Below are positions 50,075 through 61,018 of a stretch of DNA of 64,000 nucleotides, in pieces (within the stretch, counting starts at the first letter, position 1; each line of letters starts with the position of its first letter). The notes below the pieces were generated by a model that was given only the letters and a program-made list of their open reading frames with translations, was not told the origin of the DNA and did not search any database. The stretch comes from Antedon bifida (lineage: Eukaryota > Echinodermata > Crinoidea > Comatulida > Antedonidae): positions 992,001 through 1,056,000 of the forward strand of contig OY727097.1 in the NCBI GenBank assembly GCA_963402885.1, given 5' to 3'. A program made the position numbers and the translations under genes.

Positions 50075-51905
50075 ATGAATAACAAAACTGAATGGATCTT
50101 TTGCCAACTTCCAGTAGTGTTCGTTCTGTCGCATTTTATAATCTCAATTTTAGTGTTACTTGCGAATGGTATCACTATTGCTACTGTTTTATCAGTAAAA
50201 GAACTGCAAAAACCTAATTTTATCATTTTGACTAGCGTTGCGATCGTTGATTTTTCCACGGCTTGCTGGATGCTTATAGGACTTGCCAAATGGACTCAAA
50301 CCGGCCAGTTCTACTACACTGAAGATTACCTAGGAAGTCTAGCATTCAATGTGACAACGTTTCACGTTTTATTCTCTTACATCCACCACATATATTTGGT
50401 ATCCGAGAGGTATTTAGCGATTTTCTATCCTTACTTCTACGTGGCAGCAAAGATAGACAACAAATCGGTTATAATAGCATTGGTTATCTCGTGGGCTGTG
50501 TGGATTGCACTTGCAGTATCCGTGACTCTAGAATATTCCATTGAGGAATTCTTCCCGATTATTTTGATATTTCTAGGATTGACTTGCTTTCCTATGTATG
50601 GTTTCCATACTCGAATATACCTCGAAGCTGGAAAGGTGTTCCGCGAAATTACGTCAATGAGTATCAGCAACAATCCAGCTGGCAACCATCACCAAAGACA
50701 GACAAGAACACAAAAGCAACCATCACCAAAGACAGACAAGAACACAAAAGCAACCATCACCAAAGACAGACAAGAACACAAAAGCAACCATCACCAAAGA
50801 CAGACAAGAACACAAAAGCAACCATCACCAAAGACAGACAAGAACACAAAAGCAACCATCACCAAAGACAGACAAGAACACAAAAGCAACCATCACCAAA
50901 GACAGACAAGAACACAAAAGCAACCATCACCAAAGACAGACAAGAACACAAAAGCAACCATCACCAAAGACAGACAAGAACACAAAAGCAACCATCACCA
51001 AAGACAGACAAGAACACAAAAGCAACCATCACCAAAGACAGACAAGAACACAAAAGCAACCATCACCAAAGACAGACAAGAACACAAAAGCAACCATCAC
51101 CAAAGACAGACAAGAACACAAAAGCAACCATCACCAAAGACAGACAAGAACACAAAAGCAACCATCACCAAAGACAGACAAGAACACAAAAGCAACCATC
51201 ACCAAAGACAGACAAGAACACAAAAGCAACCATCACCAAAGACAGACAAGAACACAAAAGCAACCATCACCAAAGACAGACAAGAACACAAAAGCAACCA
51301 TCACCAAAGACAGACAAGAACACAAAAGCAACCATCACCAAAGACAGACAAGAACACAAAAGCAACCATCACCAAAGACAGACAAGAACACAAAAGCAAC
51401 CATCACCAAAGACAGACAAGAACACAAAAGCAACCATCACCAAAGACAGACAAGAACACAAAAGCAACCATCACCAAAGACAGACAAGAACACAAAAGCA
51501 ACCATCACCAAAGACAGACAAGAACACAAAAGCAACCATCACCAAAGACAGACAAGAACACAAAAGCAACCATCACCAAAGACAGACAAGAACACAAAAG
51601 CAACCATCACCAAAGACAGACAAGAACACAAAAGCAACCATCACCAAAGACAGACAAGAACACAAAACTTCAAAGCGACCAGAACTACCGCCATAATTCT
51701 CGGAGCTTTTAGTATTTCAATGATACCGTATTTTCTTGAAGTAGTCTATGAGATAATTACTGGTAAAATAACCGAAAGAGTTTGCAATATTGGCTTTTAT
51801 CTTTCATCTTCATCTGTGTATTTGAATTGTGTTATGAATCCGATCATTTACTATGTAACAAACACAAAATTCCGTAATTTTAACAAAAAAATAATGTGCA
51901 AATAA
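50075..51905 (+). CDS. class A (rhodopsin-like) GPCR, single exon, frame interrupted by a minisatellite in the third intracellular loop
   Basis: Starts MNNKTEWIF with an N-glycosylation site (NKT). TM1 has LLANG (N31), TM2 VAIVDF (D59), TM3 ends SERYLAI (E111-R112-Y113, the DRY equivalent), TM4 has W140, TM5 follows residue 159. Residues from 203 on are encoded by 29 copies of a 34-bp repeat. In the starting frame the product ends at 51712 without TM6-7. TM6 (AIILGAFSISMIPYF) and TM7 with NPIIY (51837-51851) lie directly downstream in the frame shifted by one, stopping at 51905. The usual Cys at the top of TM3 and in extracellular loop 2 are absent. Ligand and subfamily not recognisable. It could be a copy-number allele, an assembly error in the array, or a young pseudogene. 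Confidence 0.85.
50682..51667. repeat. 34-bp coding minisatellite, exactly 29 copies
   Basis: Unit gcaaccatcaccaaagacag plus acaagaacacaaaa; 986 bp, virtually identical copies. Since 34 is not a multiple of three, the array reads as a 34-residue super-repeat cycling through all three frames, none with a stop. The frame of the flanking coding sequence is kept only when copies = 1 modulo 3; 29 is 2 modulo 3. Confidence 0.97.
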
Positions 51906-52729
51906 ACCTAATGTTTCATCTTGTTCACGTCTCAATTGGTGTTTCTCGAAGCATGACACAAAAATAACGTTGACGCGCAAAAACACAACTGGTATAATAT
52001 ACGCAAAGTGGGGCGGGGGAGGCAAACACAATTATACATATAGGTTGCGTAGTCGCTAGTAGTGGGCACCACGATTTAACCATATTATTGATTAATATTG
52101 ATTGATAACCATCTGATTATCATTAAAGATTGAAACTAGATAGAACAGCTGTATTGTTAAAAAAAAAAGTTCTAGACGAAGTTTTTAAATTAAATTTAAT
52201 TTACATATTTTGTTGAAGAATTTAATCTATCGTGTACACTTGAAAATGTTTTTATTAAATCCAAATTGAATTTTACAAGGTGGTTTATCAATAAGCCTTC
52301 AGTAATTGCGGTTCTCGACGACACACACATTTAATGACTTAAGACTTCATTTTTAAAATGATTTCATTCGATTTGCGATTAGATTAGTTAAAGGTCATAA
52401 AGAAATACGATTGCCTTTATGTTAAGTTAATCAAGTACAATTTCTATAAATTAAGTATTTAAACCTTTTACCATTTTAACACATTCTTATTAATGGTGTC
52501 AACTAATATTTGTAAGAAGTAAAAAAAAAGAGTTGAAATAATAAAGGTGGGTTGTTCCCACAAAAGACAAAAAAAAAAAGTTAATCAAGTGATTTGGGAG
52601 TGTTAATTGACAATATCAATGTTATCCAATTAAGTTATTACTATTGTTAAATCCAAATTAGAGATTATAGAAAATGTATTATTTCATCAGTTTGTGGATT
52701 GCGATATTATCAATTAATGAATGCCTATT

Positions 52730-52900
52730 GCTGGTTCCAACGCAACACAATGACGTAGCAAGCGAGTTGACCAATAATAAGAACGATAGTTCCAATTGTC
52801 GCTTGTGATTGGTCAAAATAATCACTTGCGTTGTCAAGTAATTTGGCGAATCATGGACTGCGCGATCAATGAGCATTCCATCGCGTCATCATTGGTAAAA
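52730..52900. mobile_element. family B MITE copy next to a family A copy
   Basis: Contains ctggttccaacgcaacac, gagttgaccaataataag, cttgtgattggtcaaaat and a degraded right end. A family A element starts a few bases later at about 52905. Confidence 0.7.
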
Positions 52901-52904
52901 TGTT

Positions 52905-53041
52905 TAAAGCTCTGTCTACACTATCAAACTTCATGAAAAAATTAATGTGATGTGCCCATATATGGACATGATGATGTCATATCCTCACCAAATTTGGGCA
53001 CATCACACTTTTGACTAGTTTGTTAGGGTAGACAGAGCTTA
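52905..53041. mobile_element. palindromic MITE, family A copy 17
   Basis: Left agctctgtctacactatc, right gttagggtagacagagctt; between the class A GPCR and MSL2. Confidence 0.88.
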
Positions 53042-53324
53042 TAATTCCAACGCTTTTAATTGAAAGTAATGAGAACTTGGATAGGGTCGATGTGGAGATT
53101 AAATTCTACAATAGGTATACTACAGCATTAATACGTATCATAAACTCGTACAATAAAATAACACAAGATGCTTAATAGGTTATTTTTATACATTTAATTG
53201 TTACAGTACCATCATTACATCGCTAAACATATTACAATATATACAAAACACAACGGTCATTCCATAAACATCAATTAATTGTATTGTGTGTGACTCGGAT
53301 ACATAAGATTATGATTTAAGACTT

Positions 53325-53466
53325 ATGCTCTGTCTACACTATCAAACTATTTTGACCAAAAATAAGTGTGATGTGCCCAAATATGGTAGTTATATGACAT
53401 CGTGTCCGTATATGGGCACATCACATTTTTTGTCATATAAAGTTTGATAGTGTAGACAGAGCTTTA
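53325..53466. mobile_element. palindromic MITE, family A copy 18
   Basis: Left tgctctgtctacactatc, right gatagtgtagacagagctt; downstream of MSL2. Confidence 0.9.
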
Positions 53467-53741
53467 GAGTCATCTAGACATGAGGATGAGATATATTTCA
53501 TTTAACATTTTTTGAAATATAATCTTAAAACTAAATGGACACGAATACAAAACGCATACTATTTCAAATCAATAACATCATAGCCGCACACTCGATAACA
53601 ACTTATCATTACCAGGAAAAGAGAACTTTATTTGCAACAAATGGATAATATAAAAATACATCATTTACACACTATAATTCTAACCATTATATAATTCAGG
53701 ACATTCTTCTGTCTATTGCCACTTTTATTGATTGAAACTGA

Positions 53742-54983
53742 CTATTGTGAATTGCTACGGCTCCGACTACTACAAGTTTGCCCGCTTGCACTCGAGTCAC
53801 CGATTTCACTATTGTCTTTGGAGCTGTCGTCTTTGGGTTTACTTATGTTTAATGGGTTGCTACAGCCTCTACATTTACAGTCATCACATCCTGCTTCTGC
53901 CATAAAGCACGGACATCGACGTCCCTGGCAAGTACTTGACGTCCCCCCTCCCGGTGACCAGGTCCCACAACGGCAACCTTGATGAATAACCAATTTTCTT
54001 CCTTCTCTCAATAGTTTAGCCCGTCGACCAGATATGATTAATTTCTTCTGCAGGTTTCTATTCGTTTTGGCGTAATTAATGGCAGCTGATCTCATTGTTT
54101 TATTATCCGTGATAGCCGATTCACTTTTCGTTCTGTATCCTCGAAAGTTTCTCAGTCGCCTCCCACGACCCCGTTCTTTCCTGTTCATGAATTTGAGCGA
54201 CCCTGCAGGAGCCGAGTGCCGTTTATATTTATTTTTACGAAATGATAAACCGTTTTGTTTGTTATCAGGTGATGAAAGTTGAGATTTATCAACGTCTTCA
54301 CTACTGCACTTATCATCTGACGTTGACAATTGGTTCTCTGGTGTTGTGACGTCTTCTTGTGCCTTTGGCGAAGTGTCACAGTCATTCACAACTGCTGTAG
54401 AACTCTGTTCTGTTTGTTTATTTGTATTCGCAGTCTCTGAGTTTAATTTCACCTTTTTCTTTCGTCCTCTTTTCTTTGGAGTTAAAGTTGAAACACAATT
54501 TGAGTTTGAGGATTGTAACAGAGCGATTATGTCGAAATAAGACGCATTGCCAGAGTCCTCTGACCCATTGACATTGATAGCCATTCCCTCGTACAGAAGC
54601 GCAAGGACGTTACTGGTTCCTCCGTTTGTGCCAACAAGATTTCTAGAGATGGGCGTGTCTGCAATATATTCGCACATCTTTTTATAGCATGAGAGAAGAA
54701 TTCGTAACTGTTTCTTTTCAACAAATTGCGAGTAATCTGTACACCATCCACAGGCTGGTCGAAGTCTCTTTTTGCCTCCAATACAACCTTGACATACGTG
54801 ATGTTGACATGTTGGATTCGAAGGTCCCATTGGTCCATTCAGTAGTTTTGTACAAACACAACACGACAAAGACTGACGTAAATACGGAAGCAAACGATAC
54901 AGGTCGCCACCAGAATTTTCATTATTCAAGTCCGCATTTAAAATATAGCGACATGTTGTGATGTACAAACTTGTAGCGTCCAT
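53742..54983 (-). CDS. MSL2: MSL2, E3 ubiquitin ligase of the MSL histone acetylation complex
   Basis: Nuclear RING-type ligase; in other animals it scaffolds the MSL complex (MSL1, MSL3, MOF) that acetylates H4K16, and ubiquitinates histone H2B. 413 residues in one uninterrupted exon. The N-terminus (ATSLYITTCRYIL, RLLPYLRQSLSCCVC) matches MSL2. RING: C41-x2-C44, C59-x-H61-x2-C64-x2-C67, C78-x2-C81. Residues about 337-374 are the Cys-rich CXC domain (CRCGTWSPGGG, CPCFMAEAGC, CKCRGC) that binds DNA. The middle has Ser/Thr-rich linker and a basic patch (KKRGRKKKVK on reading PKKRGRKKK) fitting a nuclear signal. Shorter than human MSL2 (about 577), mostly in the linker. It is head to head with PCCB. 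Confidence 0.97.
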   Translation of the reverse strand: MDATSLYITTCRYILNADLNNENSGGDLYRLLPYLRQSLSCCVCTKLLNGPMGPSNPTCQHHVCQGCIGGKKRLRPACGWCTDYSQFVEKKQLRILLSCYKKMCEYIADTPISRNLVGTNGGTSNVLALLYEGMAINVNGSEDSGNASYFDIIALLQSSNSNCVSTLTPKKRGRKKKVKLNSETANTNKQTEQSSTAVVNDCDTSPKAQEDVTTPENQLSTSDDKCSSEDVDKSQLSSPDNKQNGLSFRKNKYKRHSAPAGSLKFMNRKERGRGRRLRNFRGYRTKSESAITDNKTMRSAAINYAKTNRNLQKKLIISGRRAKLLREGRKLVIHQGCRCGTWSPGGGTSSTCQGRRCPCFMAEAGCDDCKCRGCSNPLNISKPKDDSSKDNSEIGDSSASGQTCSSRSRSNSQ

Positions 54984-55355
54984 GGCAATAACTGTTATTA
55001 TATAGTTGAAGTCATAAAAATATGTAAATTGTGTTAATTTGACATTTTCCCCTGCATTCTGTGTCGTGTAAGTACGTCTTCGTAACTAACCGGAAGTTGG
55101 ACTAATTTTTTCACTGACTAGCGCCCTCTCTTACGAAAAGTTCATGTTGACATCATACTAGTCTTTAACAGAGTCGTAAATTGTATTTTTAACAATGGTT
55201 TATTATGCTTTTAGTAATATCTAACAAACTGGACATACTCAAACTTAACTAATTGATTAAAATCAATTAATCAGATTGCATTTAGACATTTTCATTTTAG
55301 CTTCATTAAGTACCACGAGTTCTAATTTAATTTGACGGCTGGACACAATTTCAAG
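54984..55355. promoter_or_regulatory. bidirectional MSL2-PCCB promoter region
   Basis: Only about 370 bp separate the two start codons, so the promoter must be shared. At 55089-55097 accggaagt is a consensus ETS/GABP site. The PCCB start lies in caagatggc, a YY1-like motif overlapping the ATG. Both are common in bidirectional housekeeping promoters. Confidence 0.6.
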
Positions 55356-58300
55356 ATGGCTTCCATCATGTGGAGAGTTTCTCGGAGAGCTCTTACCCAA
55401 ACAAATTTATTAAATAAAAATGTCATTAATTTGTCTGCACGGTCATGTAGTCATCAGCTTTTGCAAGATGTAAAATCAAAGATCGAAAGAAAGAGGCAAC
55501 TTGCAAATGAAGGAGGAGGCCAGCACCGAATTGATTCACAGCACAAAAAGGTAGGCCACACGGGAATTCTGTTTCAATTCACAGGCTCTCAGTCAGGACG
55601 CACAGACCGAGAAGAGAGTGTGGGAGTTGTGGTGGTAGACAGTACATGGGATCTCCTAGTAGTGTGGGCCTAGTTAAAGGTGCATGACATTGCAGGGGAG
55701 GGGTGACAGCTACAAACAATTGATTATTTAAATTATTGCATTGATTATTTTTATTTTTTAAATAAATTATTCTTATTACTTAATAATCTTGGTAATTAAA
55801 ACTAAAAAAAGATTTTTATTTTAATTAAATAAATAATTGAAAACTAAATAAATACTCAGACCTAGTTTACTTTTATCGAAAATGCACTGTTTGGAAATGC
55901 TGTCACTACAATACAATTATTATTTAAATTAAGTGTTCAATTTGTAATTTAAATTTCACAGGGTAAGCTGACAGCGAGAGAACGAGTGAATTTGCTGATG
56001 GACCCTGGCAGCTTCGTTGAGTTTGATACATTTGTGGAACATCGGTGCACCGACTTTGGAATGGCTGACCCAAAAAACACAGCAAGTATCCAACAACCTT
56101 AATAATATTAATCAAAGAAATAATAATCGTTGCATATTATTTCTTCTGCTCAAAGCAATCATAACAATTTACAAAACACAACATTTTTCCATATTTTGTT
56201 CTCATACTACAAGAGAGTTTAAAAGTTGAATTTTAAACTAAACTATTTTTAACTAATCTAAAAGTTTATTGTTTATTTTTCAGTTTCCAGGCGATGGTGT
56301 TGTGACTGGGCATGGACATATCAATGGAAGAATTGCATTTGTCTTTAGCCAGGTAAAGTGCAACCCAATCCAAGAGAGTATTTTTCTTTCCCATCCATCC
56401 ATCCATAAGACAAACAGTTCCATAAGAATCAATTAAATAACTAATAAACAAAATGAAAGTAACAAACAAAAATTGTTGAGGTGAGAAAAACATTCAAGCT
56501 TCAGACATGATATAAAATCGGAAGGAGTCACCATTAAGATTTTGAATAACATTCTAGAAACTATAACAAAATGTTCCTTGTTTACAAAAGGATTTTACCG
56601 TTCATGGTGGTAGCCTGTCTAGCGCTAATGCCCAGAAGATTTGCAAAATAATGGACCAAGCAATGATGGTAGGGGCACCTGTTATTGGTCTGAATGATTC
56701 AGGGGGTGCAAGAATACAAGAGGGTGTAGAATCACTAGCTGGCTATGCTGATATTTTCCAAGTAAGTTGAGAGAGAGACTTTTAGTAGATTATCTCAATA
56801 AGTATTCTGTATGGTAGCAAAAAAAAGTTGATTGTTTGGTGTCTTTTTTTTCCCCTAGAGAAATGTGCTGAGTTCTGGAGTAATACCACAGATTTCACTT
56901 ATAATGGGCCCATGTGCAGGTAATATATTTATATACAAAATATAGTAATTACTACAAACCAACAGGCCACAATATCCTTTCTTGTTTCCCAAACTCTAGA
57001 TCCCTTCTTAGTCCCCTTCCTATATAATAATTACTCAATATTCTATCATCCATAACATGTTTTACAAATATAATAATTGATATAAGTCGATTTTAGGTAG
57101 GAATAAATTATATTGTTTAAACTTTCATTTCAGGAGGAGCAGTGTACTCGCCAGCAATAACAGATTTTGTTTTTATGGTTCAGGTAAATTAAGACAAATA
57201 TTTTATATCATAAAAAATGGTGGAAAGGATTGAATATAATTTGTATATTTCTCTTATCGCATCATTTTTACATTTAGACTTTTCTCTTTTATGTTTTGTA
57301 GGATACCTCATACTTATTCATAACAGGACCAGATGTCGTAAAGGTATTATATTTTGTTTGCTTTATTTATAATGTTGACTGTTTTATTTAATTTTGCATT
57401 ATAATTTAGTTTAACACAATATGAAGTTTGTTATAATAATATACAGTAGTAAAGTTTCCATTATCAACCATGTGTAGTACAGTAATTAAACTTTAATCTT
57501 ACGTTTGTTATTCCCTATCAAAGGCTGTGAACAATGAAGATGTGACATTTGAAGATTTAGGTGGAGCCACAGCACATACAAAAAAATCTGGTAGTTTTTC
57601 ACTTATAAATAAATCTTGCAGTTAAAAAACTAAATTACAATAATAGTTACTTACAATATTTTTAAAAGAAAAATTGAGTAAATGGTATAATAAAAATATT
57701 AAAATTACACTAAATTAGATATTATTATTATTGCATATTGTTATATTATAAAATTAAATTATGAATAATACCACCAAACTTACGAGTTAGGATGACTATA
57801 GCGAGGCATTTAATAAAAAGGCAAACTGCCTTAAAATGTAAACGTGACATGTTTCGAGAAACTACTCTAATCATCAGAACAGTAAACAACGCCTAGAGTG
57901 CTTATATACCAATAGGACATGTTGTATGTAAATAAGTAAGTAATTAGCATAATAAAACAACAAGGAACGTAGGCAACAAACAATCATATGCTAATTACTT
58001 ACTTATTTACATACAACATGTCCTATTGGTATATAAGCACTCTAGGCGTTGTTTACTGTTCTGATGATGAGAATAGTTTTTCGAAACATGCCACGTTTAC
58101 ATTTTAAGGCAGTTTGCTTTTTTATTAAATGCCTCGCTATAGTCATCCTAACTCATAAAATTAAATTGTTTTAAATTTAAATGATTGTTGCTACAGGTTG
58201 TGCACATGGTGCTTTTGATAATGACATAGAGGCATTACAACAATTAAGAGACTTCTTTAACTATCTACCTCTGAGTAATAAAGATGAAGCACCTATACAG

Positions 58301-60330
58301 CAATCTGATGATTCTCCGTAAGTAATGTATATTAGTCGTTAATTTCAAGATATTTATTAGATATATATTAGATTAGTTCATTGAGATTGTCTACATTATC
58401 AAACTAGTTTGACAAAAGTGTGATGTTCTCAAATATGGTAGTGATATGACATCATCATGTCCATGTATGGGCACATCACATTTTGTTGTCGTCACATAAA
58501 GTTTGATAGTGTAGACAGAGCTTTAGTTTGTTCCCAGCAAAATTGTGCTTGAAATACCAAATAAATAGCATTATTAACTTACAATAAATGTATTATTTAT
58601 TAGTGCTATGTTTACACAGGATTCTTTTTTTATTTTTAATTTCAAGATATTTAGATTCAATGATTGGTTGTTTTTCTTTACACATTTGTGAAATTTTGAT
58701 TACTTCTTCACAATTTAATATCTTAATTTTTTTACTATTTTTTAAAGAGATCGCTTAATACCAGTATTAAACACATTAGTACCGTTGGAGTCAAACAAGC
58801 CATATGACATAATGGATGTTGTCCTTGCAGTAAGTAGACTTCAAAAGTTGTGCCTATAAAATGACTATAAACATTTAATTGTTTTTCCAACCAAATTATC
58901 AAGTCTCTTTTATAATTAGAATATCTACTGAAAAACATAACTTTACGTAGTTTTACAACATTTTTTCTAGACTGTAGACGATCGCAAGTTCTTCCAGATT
59001 ATGCCGGATTACGCAAAAAATATTGTAGTTGGATTTGCAAGAATGAACGGAAGAACAGTAGGCATTGTGGGTAATCAACCTAAAGTTGCATCAGGTGATT
59101 ATTGGATTGAATAATTATCATTTACAAGGCGGAATTACAAATATGATTTGGAATTTTGCCTCAAAGTATTGTGTTGTCAGCTAGCTGTAATAGAGTATCT
59201 ATAGCGTAAACTTTACACATCTTCTATATTACATATTGAAATTATGGTTGTTCCTGTTAACCATTTTAGTGACTAACTATAGTTTCTTGTCTCTAGGTTG
59301 TCTTGACATAAGTGCATCTGTGAAAGGTGCAAGATTTGTTCGTTTTTGTGATTCATTCAATATCCCCATCATCACATTTGTAGATGTACCTGGATTTTTA
59401 CCAGGTAAGTTTTAATTTTGAGTAAAATGTTATTGTTATACTATACAGTTCCCAAATATTTTTGACTAAATTTCGCTTTACAATACCTTTGAGCAAATGA
59501 TAGCTCAACTTACTGTATCCACTTTTCTGTTCCATAAGGTACAAGCCAGGAACATGGTGGTATAATCCGTCATGGAGCCAAGTTACTCTATGCCTATGCC
59601 GAGGCTACTGTACCCAAGCTGACTGTGATTACCAGGAAAGCATATGGAGGAGCCTATGACGTCATGAGCTCAAAACATTTACGAGGGGACATAAATTACG
59701 CATGGCCTACTGCTGAGGTAGCAGTCATGGGGGCTCAGGCAAGTCTTGCACGTAAAGGCATACATGAACGTGGCTAAAAAAGTTGTTCTAAAAATCATAA
59801 CACTCTGTATAATGAGGCTAAAGAGAAGATGAACAAATTTATATTGAAAATATTTTTATTTTCAGGGTGCTGTTAAAATTATCTTTAGAGGGGATAATAA
59901 TGTTGCAGAGGCTGAACAAGAATATATAGAGAAATTTGCAAATCCTTTCCCTGCAGCTTCTAAAGGTAAGTTCATGTGGTGCTGGTGCAGTTGAGTCTAT
60001 TGAATAGAAAAATATAGAGGAGGGAAACAAGCGTTTGGGCTTAAAGGGTTATCCCCAACTTTCCATGTTTAATTTCTCAAGTTTAATGTTTGTATATTTC
60101 TATGTATTTGTTTTCATTCATATTTTATTCTGTTTTATAAATTGTACTGTTCTTGGAAAGCAATATATACTACTTAACTAGGTGTTCATATTGTTTTTAT
60201 TTTTTCAGGTTTTGTTGATGATATTATTGAACCAAGTACGACCAGGAAACGACTTTGCCGAGACTTGGATTTACTTTCCACAAAACAACTTAGCAATCCA
60301 TGGAAAAAACATGGAAATATACCACTCTGA
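55356..60330 (+). CDS. PCCB: propionyl-CoA carboxylase beta subunit, mitochondrial
   Basis: Carboxyltransferase subunit of the matrix enzyme making methylmalonyl-CoA from propionyl-CoA, in an alpha6-beta6 complex with PCCA. Exons: 55356-55550, 55962-56081, 56284-56352, 56591-56761, 56859-56919, 57134-57183, 57302-57343, 57524-57590, 58197-58317, 58748-58829, 58971-59094, 59297-59404, 59539-59738, 59866-59965, 60209-60330; 1632 nt, 543 residues versus 539 in human. N-terminus ([15 protein letters not shown]) is a mitochondrial presequence. Hallmarks: [142 protein letters not shown]; oxyanion-hole Gly-Gly motifs intact. Introns 2 and 13 start with GC instead of GT. Start chosen at MASIM rather than the upstream in-frame ATG because of its context. 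Confidence 0.98.
57780..58158. mobile_element. large foldback element in PCCB intron 8
   Basis: Two arms of about 171 bp (57780-57950 and 57988-58158) are near-perfect inverses around a 37-bp spacer: gttaggatgactatagcg opposite cgctatagtcatcctaac. A flanking ataaaattaaatt on both sides (about 57749 and 58155) may be the target duplication. No coding capacity. Transcribed in the PCCB pre-mRNA, it would form a long hairpin. Confidence 0.9.
58384..58525. mobile_element. palindromic MITE, family A copy 19
   Basis: Left gattgtctacattatc, right gatagtgtagacagagctt; PCCB intron 9. Confidence 0.87.
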
Positions 60331-60399
60331 ATCAGTTACTATTATTTATTTATTTAAGATAAAACACATTATGGAACAGTGGTGCTGGTGTACAAAACA

Positions 60400-60440
60400 T
60401 CTGTATAATAAAATGTTGGTTTGCATCAAAAGTAAAAATA
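60400..60440 (+). terminator. PCCB polyadenylation signals
   Basis: ataataaaatg near 60405 and aaaaataaatc near 60435, 75-110 bp after the stop codon. Confidence 0.45.
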
Positions 60441-60569
60441 AATCTATAAATTATCTCATACTGAGACTTATTTGAAATTGTCAGGGAAATTGTAGTATAA
60501 TATTTGGGACTACCTTTTGATCTTACATCATCTTTTGATATAAAATATTAGTAATGTTCGTTTTCACAT

Positions 60570-60692
60570 TATGTCACGTAATTGTCTTACGCAAAACGGA
60601 GTTGACCAATCACAAGTGATAGTTTGGATGACCAATTGCGTCGTAATTGGTCAAATTACTTGCGTTGCATCCTAGTGGAAACCAAGCTTTAG
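60570..60692. mobile_element. family B MITE copy downstream of PCCB
   Basis: Contains gagttgaccaatcacaagtg, the inverted gtaattggtcaaattacttg, and the right end cctagtggaaaccaagctt. Confidence 0.75.
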
Positions 60693-60750
60693 CTGGCTTT
60701 TCTGGTTGTAATTGTATATTGTTTTAAATATGGGTAAAAAAATCTTGGAG

Positions 60751-60899
60751 TAAAGCTCGGTCTACACTATCATCAAACTAGTTTGACAAAAAAAGTGTGA
60801 TGTGCCCAAATATGGTAGTGATGTGCTGAAATATGGTAGTGCTATGACATCATCATGTCCATATATGGGCATCACATAAAGTTTAATGACAGAGCTTTA
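60751..60899. mobile_element. palindromic MITE, family A copy 20
   Basis: Left agctcggtctacactatc; right end shortened to aatgacagagctttag. Downstream of PCCB. Confidence 0.8.
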
Positions 60900-61018
60900 G
60901 ACATGTCTTGTATTTTGTTAAGTGAGTGACTGGAAATATTCAATCATCAACAAAATAGTAAAATAAAGATATATTGTTTATATAGAAAGTTGTGAAATGT
61001 AATTTATTGTATTATTAT

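Larger units (their letters stand above)
51906..53741. other. intergenic between class A GPCR and MSL2
   Basis: Contains one family B and two family A MITEs. Possible MSL2 polyadenylation signals on the minus strand lie at about 53723 (aataaa) and 53620 (aaataaag). No gene seen. Confidence 0.5.

Noticed and set aside
54079..54961. Plus-strand frames over MSL2
   Set aside because: Antisense shadows of a conserved RING and CXC protein.
11796..60330. Propionate-to-succinate gene cluster (SUCLA2 with PCCB)
   Set aside because: The two enzymes act close in one pathway but are 38 kb apart, on different strands with unrelated genes between; linkage is best treated as chance.
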